Origin: Brevibacterium sp. HMSC07C04 | GTDB lineage: Bacteria > Actinomycetota > Actinomycetes > Actinomycetales > Brevibacteriaceae | Direction of reading: 5' to 3' | DNA: 33,057 bases | NCBI RefSeq assembly: GCF_001815905.1 | Contig: NZ_KV823266.1 | Span: forward strand, 1 to 33,057 | Part shown: piece after piece, positions 14,709 to 22,571 of the stretch | Position numbering within the stretch: position 1 is the stretch's first letter | Layout: every line of letters starts with the position of its first letter | Notes under the pieces: model-generated | Databases searched by the model: none | What the model saw: only the letters and a program-made list of their open reading frames with translations | What the model was told of the DNA's origin: nothing | Program-made: the position numbers and the translations under genes

Positions 14709-17105
14709 CTACAGCTTTTCGACTGGCGCGTAGCGCAGCAGCAGTCGTTTGGTGCCCTCCGAACCGAAATCGACCGTCGCCACGGCTTTGTCGCCGCTTC
14801 CGGAGACTTCAAGAACAGTGCCCATGCCGAAGGAGTCGTGGGAAACCTTGTCCCCGGCTTCGACGACAACGGCTTCGCGATTGGGACGAATGCGGTTGGG
14901 GAAGCTGCGGCCCACGCTCGCAGCGGACTGGCTGGGCCGTCCCGTGCGCATGCTGCGGCCCAGGGTTCCCGACCACCCGTGAGCGGCGGAGCCGGCTTCT
15001 TGGCGGTCGACCGCAGCCGTGGGGCTCAGGGTGCCCGTTGATTCCCAGTCGATGAGCTCGTCTGGTATTTCGCCCAGGAAGCGGCTGGGTGGATTGTACT
15101 GCGGCTGACCCCACATGGAGCGGGTTTCTGCTCGTGACACAAACAGCTTCTGTTCGGCCCTGGTCAAACCGACATAGGCCAAGCGGCGTTCTTCGGCCAG
15201 TTCCGTGGGATCCGAAAATGAACGCTGGTGGGGGAACGTGCCGTCTTCTAAGCCGGTGAGGAAGACCACGGGAAACTCGAGCCCTTTGGCCGTGTGCAGG
15301 GTCATGAGGGTGACTTCGCCAAGTTCGGCATCTGGGATCGAATCGGCGTCCGCTGTCAGCGACACCCGCTCCAGGAAGTCCCCGAGTGTGCTTTCGGGGT
15401 GCTGTGTGTGGAAGTCTTCGGCCACCGCGACGAGTTCGGCGAGGTTGTCGACCCGAGCTTCATCCTGTGGATCTGAGCTGGCGCTCAGCTGTGCCAGGTA
15501 TCCGGTCTGCTCCAGAACAGATTCGATCACGCGCGAGGCGGGCGCGCCGTCGGCAGAGGTCATGAGGTCGTTCATGAGTGCCGCGAATTTCTGCAGCGGG
15601 CCGAGTGTTCGGGTGGTCATGCCGGGGGCTTCGTCAACCCGCTGCAGGGCCGCCCACAGGGAAATCTGTTCGCGCGAGGCAAAGGCCTGCAGAAGCGCCA
15701 GCGAACGATCCCCGATGGAGCGCTTGGGAACGTTGATGATGCGGCTGAGGTTGACGTCGTCGTCCGGATTGTCGATGACGCGGACATAGGCGAGCGCGTC
15801 TTTGATTTCCCGGCGTTCGTAGAAGCGGGTCCCGCCGACAACCCGGTAGGGGATTCCTGAGCGCACAAAAGCGTCTTCAATTGCCCGGGACTGGGCGTTC
15901 GTTCTGTAGAACACCGCGAAGTCTCCGTAGCTTAGGCCCTTGTCGTCCATGACGGAGTCAATGCGGTCGACGATGAACTGGGCTTCTGACTGTTCGCTCT
16001 CTGCCACCCAGCCGGTGATGACGTCGCCGCTGCCGGAATCGGTCCACAGGCGCTTGACCCGGCGGTCGTCGTTGTTGGAGATGACGGCGTTGGCCGCCGA
16101 AAGGATGTTCTGCGTGGATCGGTAGTTCTGTTCGAGCAGAACCGTGGCCGCCTGTGGGAAGTCCTCTTCGAATTCTTCGATATTGCGCACTGTTGCGCCG
16201 CGGAAGGCGTAGATCGACTGGTCGGCATCGCCGACGACGGTGAGTTCGGCCGGGTTGTCATCGGAATCAGTGCCCGCAAGAGCACGGACCAGCTGGTACT
16301 GCGCGGGGTTGGTGTCCTGGTATTCGTCGACGAGGATGTGGCGGAATCGTGCCCGGTAGCTGGCCGCGATGTCGGGGAACGCGCCGAGCATGTGGACGGT
16401 TTCCATGATGAGGTCGTCGAAGTCGAAGGCGTTCGCGGTGGCCAGCCGCTGCTGGTAGCGGGTGTACACGGACGCGATCGTCGAATCATAGGGGTTGTTC
16501 GCCGACTGTGCGGCGAAGTCCTCGGCTGTGATGAGTTCGTTCTTGACGTTCGAAATGCGGTGCTGCAGCGATTTCGGTGAGAACTTTTTGGTGTCGAGGG
16601 CGAGTTCGCGGGCCACCTGGGTGATCAGGCGCAGAGAATCTGCGGAATCGTAGATGGTGAAGTTGGGGCTGCGGCCCAGTGCTTTGGCTTCGCGGCGCAG
16701 AATGCGCACGCACGCCGAGTGGAAGGTTGATATCCACATGCCGCGGGTCTGCGTGCCGATGAGCTGTTCCACACGCTCCTGCATTTCCCGTGCGGCCTTA
16801 TTGGTGAAGGTGATTGCGAGGATCTGTCCCGGGTGGGCCCTCCCGGTGCGCAGGGCGTAGGCGATTCTGCGTGTGAGGACTGCCGTTTTGCCCGAACCGG
16901 CACCGGCGACGATCAGCAGGGGACCGCCTTGGTGAACGGCTGCCTTGCGCTGCTGAGGGTTGAGCCCTGCCAAGAGTTCTTCCGGGTTCGAGGACCCGAC
17001 CGCCTGAGTGTCTGCCGGGGCGGGATCCTCCGCCGGGACGGGCGCGGCTGTGCCGCCGTTGTCTGCGGAAGCGTGCGGATTGAGGAAATCGAACGGTGAG
17101 CTCAT
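14709..17105 (-). CDS. pcrA: ATP-dependent DNA helicase PcrA (UvrD family)
   Basis: A 798-residue superfamily 1A helicase, 3'-5', for repair and replication-fork upkeep. A disordered N-terminus (about 45 residues) precedes LNPQQRKAAV. All helicase motifs are visible: Walker A GAGSGKT (68-74), ITFTNKAAREM, DEYQDTN, GDADQSIYAFRGA, LEQNYRST, MTLHTAKGLEFPVVF and YVGLTRAEQKLF. The C-terminus has the small beta domain (KVSHDSFGMGTVLEVSG) that binds RNA polymerase in PcrA/UvrD, consistent with a role in transcription-linked repair alongside Mfd. The start at 17105 is ten bases from a CATACT hexamer, so the leader is very short. It is convergent with DUF3017. Confidence 0.97.
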   Translation of the reverse strand: MSSPFDFLNPHASADNGGTAAPVPAEDPAPADTQAVGSSNPEELLAGLNPQQRKAAVHQGGPLLIVAGAGSGKTAVLTRRIAYALRTGRAHPGQILAITFTNKAAREMQERVEQLIGTQTRGMWISTFHSACVRILRREAKALGRSPNFTIYDSADSLRLITQVARELALDTKKFSPKSLQHRISNVKNELITAEDFAAQSANNPYDSTIASVYTRYQQRLATANAFDFDDLIMETVHMLGAFPDIAASYRARFRHILVDEYQDTNPAQYQLVRALAGTDSDDNPAELTVVGDADQSIYAFRGATVRNIEEFEEDFPQAATVLLEQNYRSTQNILSAANAVISNNDDRRVKRLWTDSGSGDVITGWVAESEQSEAQFIVDRIDSVMDDKGLSYGDFAVFYRTNAQSRAIEDAFVRSGIPYRVVGGTRFYERREIKDALAYVRVIDNPDDDVNLSRIINVPKRSIGDRSLALLQAFASREQISLWAALQRVDEAPGMTTRTLGPLQKFAALMNDLMTSADGAPASRVIESVLEQTGYLAQLSASSDPQDEARVDNLAELVAVAEDFHTQHPESTLGDFLERVSLTADADSIPDAELGEVTLMTLHTAKGLEFPVVFLTGLEDGTFPHQRSFSDPTELAEERRLAYVGLTRAEQKLFVSRAETRSMWGQPQYNPPSRFLGEIPDELIDWESTGTLSPTAAVDRQEAGSAAHGWSGTLGRSMRTGRPSQSAASVGRSFPNRIRPNREAVVVEAGDKVSHDSFGMGTVLEVSGSGDKAVATVDFGSEGTKRLLLRYAPVEKL

Positions 17106-17170
17106 GGTGCTTCCCAGTATGGCAGGAGGGGCTGACGCGAGACCTGCGCGCAGTGCGTGCAGAAAGAAAA

Positions 17171-17196
17171 CGGGGCGCCGTGCTCACGGCGCCCCG
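17171..17196 (-). terminator. Intrinsic terminator of the 131-residue membrane protein gene
   Basis: A perfect 12-bp stem (17171-17182 with 17185-17196, CGGGGCGCCGTG arms) with a minimal loop. On the minus strand it is followed by TTTTCTTTCT, a good U-tract. It lies 12 bases after the stop at 17209 and upstream of pcrA. Confidence 0.88.
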
Positions 17197-17208
17197 AAGC
17201 CGGTGGTA

Positions 17209-17604
17209 TCAGAGAGTGAAGACTGCGACGATCACGGCGAGCACAGCGGCAATGAACCCGGTGTGAGCCATAGCGGCGGACGGAGCTGCGGTCTTGACAG
17301 TGCCATCGGCGACAGCGCCAGCGGAGGCGGCGGCCTTTTCGCGCTTGTTGCCGATGATGAACGCAATGAGAGCGACAAGGCCCAAAAGAATCTTGATGCC
17401 GGCACCGGCGCGCAACGACATGGTCGGGCTGCCCTGCATCTCCAACATTCCGAACAGCAGGACGCCGGTTACGACCTGCAGACCGGCGGCGTGAAGCATA
17501 CCGGGCAGAACGCGCGGAGCTTTGACCGTGACGAGGTAGCCGCCGACGATCATCGCCATGCCGATAAGGTGGAGAATGACGAGGATATTCTGAACGATTT
17601 CCAT
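17209..17604 (-). CDS. Small four-helix membrane protein of unknown function
   Basis: A 131-residue hydrophobic protein beginning MEIVQNILVILHLIGMAMIVGGY, with helices near 5-23, 35-52, 63-82 and 110-129. A short basic loop (NKREKAAAS) follows the third helix. Similar small proteins appear beside pcrA in other actinobacteria as I recall, but I do not know a named function. A much longer frame exists upstream, running over the tRNA and glmU region; the start at 17604 is preferred because a TAGAAT hexamer ends seven bases before it, predicting a leaderless mRNA, and because the protein then begins at the first helix. It has its own terminator. Confidence 0.75.
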   Translation of the reverse strand: MEIVQNILVILHLIGMAMIVGGYLVTVKAPRVLPGMLHAAGLQVVTGVLLFGMLEMQGSPTMSLRAGAGIKILLGLVALIAFIIGNKREKAAASAGAVADGTVKTAAPSAAMAHTGFIAAVLAVIVAVFTL

Positions 17605-17611
17605 AGCCTTG

Positions 17612-17617
17612 ATTCTA
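17612..17617 (-). promoter_or_regulatory. -10 element of leaderless 131-residue membrane protein gene
   Basis: TAGAAT on the minus strand, seven bases before ATG 17604. It is divergent from the tRNA-Gln/glmU transcription unit. Confidence 0.6.
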
Positions 17618-17661
17618 GTGGCAAGATATGAGAGCGCCCTGAGCGGGTCAGCTCGGGGCCG

Positions 17662-17667
17662 TATCCC
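17662..17667 (+). promoter_or_regulatory. Possible -10 of tRNA-Gln/glmU unit
   Basis: TATCCC twelve bases before the tRNA 5' end, giving a start a few bases upstream of the mature tRNA. It resembles the TATCCT hexamer upstream of rplY. No clear -35. Confidence 0.3.
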
Positions 17668-17678
17668 ACTGGGAACAA

Positions 17679-17750
17679 TCCGCCCTGGTGTAACGGCAGC
17701 ACGCCGGCCTTTGGAGCCGTGCAGTTTAGGTTCGAATCCTAAGGGCGGAG
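17679..17750 (+). tRNA. tRNA-Gln (TTG anticodon)
   Basis: A 72-base cloverleaf. The acceptor stem is TCCGCCC with GGGCGGA plus discriminator G, the D stem GTGT/GCAC, the anticodon loop CTTTGGA with anticodon TTG at 17711-17713, and the T stem TTAGG/CCTAA with loop TTCGAAT. The 3' CCA is not encoded. A tRNA-Gln just before glmU is a common actinobacterial arrangement, and the two may share a transcript. Confidence 0.96.
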
Positions 17751-17794
17751 CTGATGCGGAAAACACCGCAGCGCAGTCAACACCGAGGAGCAGC

Positions 17795-19243
17795 ATGGCT
17801 GACCATCCCGCAGCTGTCATCGTTCTGGCCGCAGGCGCCGGAACCAGGATGAAGTCCGCAACACCGAAGGTGATGCACCAGATCGGCGGGCGGTCCCTCC
17901 TCCACCACGCGGTCAGCGCGGCAGCCGGAGTCGGCCCCGAACACCTCGTGGTCGTGCTGCGACACGAGCGCGACCTCGTGGCAGACCATCTGAACCAGGT
18001 GACTGAGGCTGTTGAGCAGTCGATCATCGTCGCCGACCAGGACAGCGTGCCCGGCACCGGCCGGGCAGCAGAATGTGCGCTCACCCAGCTGCCCCAGGAC
18101 CTGCGCGGCACCGTCGTCGTCACCTACGGCGACGTCCCGCTGCTGACCTCGCAGACCATCGCAGACCTCGTGCGCTTCCACGAAGAGCGCTCCCACGCGG
18201 TCACGGTTCTGTCCGCTCACGTGGACAACCCGCACGGCTACGGTCGCATCATCCGCGACTCCGCCGGTGCGCTTGAGCGGATCGTCGAAGAAAAAGACGC
18301 TGACGAAGCCCAGCGCAGGATCACCGAAATCAACTCCGGCATCTACGCTTTTGACGCCTCGGTTCTGCGGTCGTCCCTCGAACAGGTCAGCACCGACAAC
18401 GCGCAGGGCGAAAAATACCTCACCGACGTCATCGGGCTGGCCCGCGATGCCGGTTCGTCAGTCGCAGCGATGGTCACCGACGACCTGTGGCAGGTCGAAG
18501 GCGCCAATGACCGCGTGCAGCTGGCGCAGCTGGGACGTGAACTCAATCGCCGCACGGTTGAGCGCTGGATGCGCGAAGGTGTGACCGTCATAGACCCCGA
18601 AACCACGTGGATCGACTCCGATGTCTCGCTCAGCCCCGACGTCACGATCCTGCCGAACGTCCAGCTGCACGGCGCAACCGACATCGGCACCGGAGCCGTG
18701 ATCGGCCCGGACACCACACTCACCGATACAGAGGTGAAGGCTGAAGCCCGCGTCATCCGCACTCACGGGGAACTCGCGGTCATCGGCGAGGGCGCCTCGG
18801 TCGGCCCGTTCGCCTACCTTCGGCCCGGCACAGAACTGGGCTCGAACGGTAAGATCGGAACCTTCGTCGAAACCAAGAACGCGCAGATCGGAACCGGCAC
18901 CAAAGTGCCCCACCTGACCTACGTTGGGGATGCCGAAATCGGCGACCACTCCAACATCGGAGCTTCTTCTGTGTTCGTCAACTACGACGGACAGACCAAA
19001 CACCGCACCGTTGTGGGGTCTCACTGCCGCACCGGTTCGGACACGATGTTCATTGCCCCTGTGACCGTCGGCGACGGTGCCTATTCGGGAGCCGGCACCG
19101 TCATCCGCAAGGACGTGCCCGCGGGATCACTGGCCATCACATACGCTGAACAGAGAAACATCGAAGGTTGGGTTCAGAAGAACCGGCCCGGAACAGCTGC
19201 TGCAGAGGCCGCAGAGCGCGCTAAGGAGTCTGAGGGCAAGTGA
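17795..19243 (+). CDS. glmU: Bifunctional UDP-GlcNAc pyrophosphorylase/GlcN-1-P acetyltransferase
   Basis: A 482-residue enzyme making UDP-GlcNAc for peptidoglycan. The N-terminal uridylyltransferase domain begins VIVLAAGAGTRMKSATPKVM (nucleotide-binding signature) and includes TYGDVPLLT. The C-terminal half is a left-handed beta-helix of hexapeptide repeats with YLRPGTELG, ETKNAQIG, YVGDAEIG and NIGASSVFVNYDG, the acetyltransferase region. Length is normal. The frame is open through the tRNA, but ATG 17795 has GAGGAG five bases upstream and starts right at the first strand. The GTG of prs overlaps its stop by four bases, so UDP-GlcNAc and PRPP synthesis are translationally coupled. Confidence 0.97.
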   Translation: MADHPAAVIVLAAGAGTRMKSATPKVMHQIGGRSLLHHAVSAAAGVGPEHLVVVLRHERDLVADHLNQVTEAVEQSIIVADQDSVPGTGRAAECALTQLPQDLRGTVVVTYGDVPLLTSQTIADLVRFHEERSHAVTVLSAHVDNPHGYGRIIRDSAGALERIVEEKDADEAQRRITEINSGIYAFDASVLRSSLEQVSTDNAQGEKYLTDVIGLARDAGSSVAAMVTDDLWQVEGANDRVQLAQLGRELNRRTVERWMREGVTVIDPETTWIDSDVSLSPDVTILPNVQLHGATDIGTGAVIGPDTTLTDTEVKAEARVIRTHGELAVIGEGASVGPFAYLRPGTELGSNGKIGTFVETKNAQIGTGTKVPHLTYVGDAEIGDHSNIGASSVFVNYDGQTKHRTVVGSHCRTGSDTMFIAPVTVGDGAYSGAGTVIRKDVPAGSLAITYAEQRNIEGWVQKNRPGTAAAEAAERAKESEGK

Positions 19244-20214
19244 ACGAGATTACAACAACCGGCGAAAAGAAACTCGTCCTGGTCACAGGGCGCTCACACC
19301 CGGAACTGGCAGCCGATGTTGCTGAGAACCTCGGCACGGACCTGCTGGAAACCGAAATCCGCCCGTTTGCCAACGGTGAGATCTACGTCCGCTATTCAGA
19401 ATCTGTGCGCGGCAGCGACGTCTTCGTCCTGCAGTCGCACTGCACGCCCATCAACGAATGGGTTATGGAGCAGCTGATCATGCTCGATGCGCTCAAGCGC
19501 GCATCCGCCAAGCGCATCACCGTGATCGCCCCGTTCTTCCCGTATGCGCGCCAAGACAAGAAGCACCGCGGCCGCGAACCGATCTCCGCTCGACTCATGG
19601 CCGACCTCTTCCGGGCCGCCGGCGCTGACCGCATCATCACGGTCGATCTGCACACATCGCAGATCCAGGGCTTCTTCGACGGTCCCGTAGACCACCTGGT
19701 CGCCCTGCCGACACTGGCCGGCTACGTCAAGGAGAACTATGACGACAGTCGCCTGGCCGTCGTTTCGCCGGACGCTGGCCGCATCAAGGTGGCCGAAAAC
19801 TGGTCAGAGGCGCTTGGCGGCGTGCCGCTGGCCTTCATCCACAAGACACGCGACATCGATAGGCCGAACGAATCCAAGGCCAACCGCGTCGTCGGCGACG
19901 TCGAAGGCCGCATGTGCGTGCTCGTCGACGACATGATCGACACCGGCGGCACCATTGTGCAGGCCGCTGACGCCTGCATGAACGCCGGAGCTAAGGGCGT
20001 CATCATCGTTGCCACTCACGCTGTGTTCTCCGGTCCGGCAGTGCAGCGTTTGGAAAACTCCTGCGCCGAAGAGGTCATTGTGACCAACACCCTGCCGATT
20101 GATGATGACAAGAAGTTCGGCAAGCTCACCGAACTGTCGATTGCCCCGCTCCTGGCGCGGGCAGTGCACGAAGTCTTCGAAGACGGATCCGTCACCAGCC
20201 TGTTCCACATCTGA
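19240..20214 (+). CDS. prs: Ribose-phosphate pyrophosphokinase
   Basis: A 324-residue PRPP synthase that transfers pyrophosphate from ATP to ribose-5-phosphate. Its product feeds purine, pyrimidine, histidine, tryptophan and NAD synthesis, including PncB here. Key parts are the FANGEIYVRYSESVRGSDV segment, the flexible ATP loop PYARQDKKHRGREPISAR, DLHTSQIQGFF, and the PRPP-binding loop VLVDDMIDTGGTI. The GTG 19240 start sits in the GTGA overlap with the glmU stop. The glmU-prs pair is conserved in actinobacteria. A 9-bp hairpin lies after the gene at 20271-20304. Confidence 0.97.
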   Translation: MNEITTTGEKKLVLVTGRSHPELAADVAENLGTDLLETEIRPFANGEIYVRYSESVRGSDVFVLQSHCTPINEWVMEQLIMLDALKRASAKRITVIAPFFPYARQDKKHRGREPISARLMADLFRAAGADRIITVDLHTSQIQGFFDGPVDHLVALPTLAGYVKENYDDSRLAVVSPDAGRIKVAENWSEALGGVPLAFIHKTRDIDRPNESKANRVVGDVEGRMCVLVDDMIDTGGTIVQAADACMNAGAKGVIIVATHAVFSGPAVQRLENSCAEEVIVTNTLPIDDDKKFGKLTELSIAPLLARAVHEVFEDGSVTSLFHI

Positions 20215-20270
20215 GCAGGCTTCGGCGCTGAGTCCCGAAAGCGCGGACCGCCGGAGTTTCGGCACCGCGT

Positions 20271-20304
20271 ACGGTCTGCGGCATTTCAGCCTTCGGCAGA
20301 CCGT
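20271..20304. terminator. Possible prs 3' hairpin
   Basis: ACGGTCTGC (20271-20279) pairs with GCAGACCGT (20296-20304), with a 16-base loop. It has no U-tract, so termination is uncertain. It covers the expected -35 area of the rplY promoter. Confidence 0.4.
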
Positions 20305-20308
20305 CGTG

Positions 20309-20411
20309 TATCCTTGTGTGGTTGCCTCGGCGAGGGGAGCTCAGACTCCCGTTATCGACGCGGGTTATCTTGCGTCCGCCGTGGGATTGTATTCACCACG
20401 AAGGAGACACA
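20309..20411 (+). promoter_or_regulatory. rplY promoter and structured leader
   Basis: A TATCCT hexamer (20309-20314) would give a transcript start near 20321 and a leader of about 90 bases. The leader can form GGGAG/CTCCC (20335-20339 with 20346-20350) or instead CCCG/CGGG (20348-20351 with 20361-20364); the two share bases and exclude each other. AAGGAG at 20401-20406 is the ribosome binding site. Confidence 0.4.
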
Positions 20412-21071
20412 ATGGCAGCTGATTTTGTTCTCAACGTCAAGCCGCGCGAAGAGCACGGCAAGGGCGCATCCCGCCGCGCGCGCCGCGCCGGTCGCGTTCC
20501 CGCTGTGATGTACGGTCACGGCATTGACCCCGTTCACATGACCGTCGATGGTCACGACATCATGATGGCGATGAAGGTCCCGAACGCACTTCTGGAGATC
20601 AAGAACGACGAAGACGGCTTCAAGTCGCTTGCCGTTGCACGTGAAGTGCAGCGCCACCCGGTCCGTCGAGAAATCGTCCACGTTGACCTCATCAAGGTCA
20701 AGAAGGGCGAAAAGATCGAGGTCGACGTCCCCATCACGATCGAAGGCGAATCGGCTCCCGAAACCATCGTTGCGCTCGAAGCCACCACGATTCGCGTTCT
20801 CGCAGACGCCACCGACCTGCCGGAAGAGCTCGTCGTTTCGGTCGAAGGCCGCGAAGCCGGCGACCACATCTACGCGGGCGACGTCAAGCTCGCTGGCGGC
20901 ATCGAACTGGTTGACGACGAAGAGCTCATGGTTGTCAACGTCTCGCAGGAGATGTCTGCCGAGGAACTCGAAGCCGAACTCGAATCTGACGCTCAGCCTG
21001 ACGAGCCCGAAGAAGCCGGCGACGACGCTGAAGAAGCCGGCGATGAAGCAGAAGAAGAGTCCGAAGACTGA
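20412..21071 (+). CDS. rplY: 50S ribosomal protein L25/general stress protein Ctc
   Basis: A 219-residue bL25 of the long (Ctc/TL5) type that binds 5S rRNA. The N-terminal domain begins MAADFVLNVKPREEHGKGAS and contains RRAGRVPAVMYGHG and REVQRHPVRREIVHVDLIKV. A C-terminal beta domain follows (VPITIEGESAPE, then DLPEELVVSVEG). The last 40 residues are a low-complexity acidic tail made of short EEAGD-type repeats, common in actinobacterial L25. The frame extends upstream, but ATG 20412 has AAGGAG six bases before it. A terminator follows at 21090-21115, and pth comes next on the same strand. Confidence 0.96.
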   Translation: MAADFVLNVKPREEHGKGASRRARRAGRVPAVMYGHGIDPVHMTVDGHDIMMAMKVPNALLEIKNDEDGFKSLAVAREVQRHPVRREIVHVDLIKVKKGEKIEVDVPITIEGESAPETIVALEATTIRVLADATDLPEELVVSVEGREAGDHIYAGDVKLAGGIELVDDEELMVVNVSQEMSAEELEAELESDAQPDEPEEAGDDAEEAGDEAEEESED

Positions 21072-21089
21072 TCTGCTGATATCTGTGGA

Positions 21090-21115
21090 AGGCCCCGCCG
21101 CTGTGCGGGGCCTTT
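21090..21115 (+). terminator. Intrinsic terminator after rplY
   Basis: AAGGCCCCGC (21090-21099) pairs perfectly with GCGGGGCCTT (21106-21115) with a six-base loop, ending in a short T-run. It may reduce rather than abolish read-through into pth. Confidence 0.82.
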
Positions 21116-21164
21116 CGCACATACACGACCCTGAGCACTGCGAACTTTTTCGAGGAGAACGGTG

Positions 21165-21746
21165 ATGTCTGGAACTTGGCTGATTGTCGGCCTGGGCAAT
21201 CCTGGTTCGCGCTATGAGCGCACTCGGCACAACATCGGCTACATGGTGGTCGACGAACTGCTGCGCCGCACCGGCGGTGCGCTGGGCAAAACCAAACACC
21301 GGGCTTTTGCCGACACCGTCCGCCTCGGCAGTGACAAAGCTGTGCTTATGCGCTCGATGACCTACATGAACGAAAGCGGGATCGCGGTGCGCGGACTGGC
21401 CGATTTCTACGGTGTCGATCCCGAGCGGATCATTGCCATCCACGACGACGTCGACATTCCCTTCGACAGCATCAAACTCAAGATCGGCGGGGGAGAGGGC
21501 GGCCACAATGGCCTGCGCTCCATCACCCAGCACATTGGGACCCGCGACTATCTGCGGCTGCGCGCAGGGGTTGGCCGCCCACCCGGGCGCATGGACACCG
21601 CAGACTTCGTCCTTCGCCCCTTCTCACGTTCTGAAGCCGCGGATCTGCCGTTGTTCATCAGCGATCTGGCGGATGCCTGTGAAGACCTCGTGCGACTGGG
21701 GCTGACGGACACGCAGCAGCGCTACCACGGCCGGTCACGCGCCTGA
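21165..21746 (+). CDS. pth: Peptidyl-tRNA hydrolase
   Basis: A 193-residue esterase that frees tRNA from dropped-off peptidyl-tRNA. The signature GLGNPGSRYERTRHNIGYMV (9-28) includes N12 and the catalytic H22. MTYMNESG and IHDDVDIP (catalytic aspartate) follow, then GGGEGGHNGLRSI. Length is typical. GTG 21162 is also in frame, but ATG 21165 has the better distance (seven bases) from GAGGAG 21152-21157. It follows rplY, as in many bacteria. Its stop is one base from the stop of the convergent rhomboid gene, so the two 3' ends almost overlap. Confidence 0.96.
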   Translation: MSGTWLIVGLGNPGSRYERTRHNIGYMVVDELLRRTGGALGKTKHRAFADTVRLGSDKAVLMRSMTYMNESGIAVRGLADFYGVDPERIIAIHDDVDIPFDSIKLKIGGGEGGHNGLRSITQHIGTRDYLRLRAGVGRPPGRMDTADFVLRPFSRSEAADLPLFISDLADACEDLVRLGLTDTQQRYHGRSRA

Positions 21747-21747
21747 G

Positions 21748-22440
21748 CTATTCAATATCGAGGTCGCGCAGCAGCTGATCGAGCTCAGGGTCTCTGGTTT
21801 GCTGCGATTGGGCCTGTGTGAGGTGCTGGGCGTTCTGTCCCGACCTGGGCTTTGCCGCAGAGCCGAGCGCCCATGCAGCAGCGCAGCCGCCGATGAGGCC
21901 GAATAGGTGACCCTGCCAGGACATCGAGGTGCCACGAGGGATCAAGCCGATGACCATCGAGACCCCGTACAGTCCGGCTACGACGATGGCGACGACAAGG
22001 TAGATGACTTTGCGCAGCCCGCAGCGGGCAAAGAGCCCGCGCAGAACGAGGTAGCCGAAGTAGCCGAACACGAGGCCGGAAGCCCCGACCGTCACGGTGC
22101 CGGGCCGGTTGAGGAAGAACACCCCGAGCCCGCCGGCAACGGCTGAGGCCACGGTGACGGCGGCGAAGCGCTTGGCGCCGTCAAAAGCGACGATGAGCCC
22201 CAGAATGAGGAACGGAATCGTGTTCGACAGCAGATGGAACCAGCTGACGTGCACGAACGGCGATGTGGCGATCGCCCACAGGCTCGACGGACTCCATGCG
22301 CGCACGCCGAGGGCGTGCACGCTGCCGGGGATGACCGTGCTGATCACGCGCATGATCCACATGAGCGCAAGCATCACAACCGGGGCGAAGTAGTGCGCGG
22401 GGACCGTCAGGGTGACGCCGCGCGTCTGCTGTGAACTCAT
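21748..22440 (-). CDS. Rhomboid family intramembrane serine protease
   Basis: A 230-residue polytopic protease that cuts membrane-protein substrates within the bilayer. The catalytic serine is S121 in VGASGLVFGYFG and the histidine H178 in SWQGHLFGLIGG, forming the Ser-His dyad. H69 and N73 in FHLLSNTIPF match the conserved HxxxN of the second helix. Six membrane segments fit the core rhomboid fold; the C-terminal 35 residues are polar and Gln-rich. The start at 22440 has GGAAC just upstream. Natural substrates are unknown. A rhomboid gene (Rv1337) lies in the other conserved block in M. tuberculosis, so its position here differs. Confidence 0.93.
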   Translation of the reverse strand: MSSQQTRGVTLTVPAHYFAPVVMLALMWIMRVISTVIPGSVHALGVRAWSPSSLWAIATSPFVHVSWFHLLSNTIPFLILGLIVAFDGAKRFAAVTVASAVAGGLGVFFLNRPGTVTVGASGLVFGYFGYLVLRGLFARCGLRKVIYLVVAIVVAGLYGVSMVIGLIPRGTSMSWQGHLFGLIGGCAAAWALGSAAKPRSGQNAQHLTQAQSQQTRDPELDQLLRDLDIE

Positions 22441-22559
22441 AGTTCCATGGTGTCAAAGACGCATGAGAACGCGCTGGGGTGGGAATCGACTGAGAACAGG
22501 AACTGACCGCCTGCGGGAAGAGCCTCCGCACACGGGGCGAGCCGGGCAGTCGCGGCGTT

Positions 22560-22565
22560 TAGACT
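22560..22565 (+). promoter_or_regulatory. -10 element of leaderless mfd promoter
   Basis: TAGACT followed by six bases (GTGGGG) and then GTG 22572. The identical hexamer and spacing recur before ndh at 31611. Confidence 0.55.
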
Positions 22566-22571
22566 GTGGGG

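Noticed and set aside
17605..18123. N-terminal extension of the 131-residue membrane protein
   Set aside because: The extension would run antisense through tRNA-Gln and glmU and lacks membrane protein character; the TAGAAT spacing supports the short start.
20952..21071. Repetitive acidic 3' end of rplY as a possible repeat array
   Set aside because: It is a low-complexity Glu/Asp/Ala tail usual for actinobacterial L25, with no regular nucleotide unit; not CRISPR or a tandem repeat locus.
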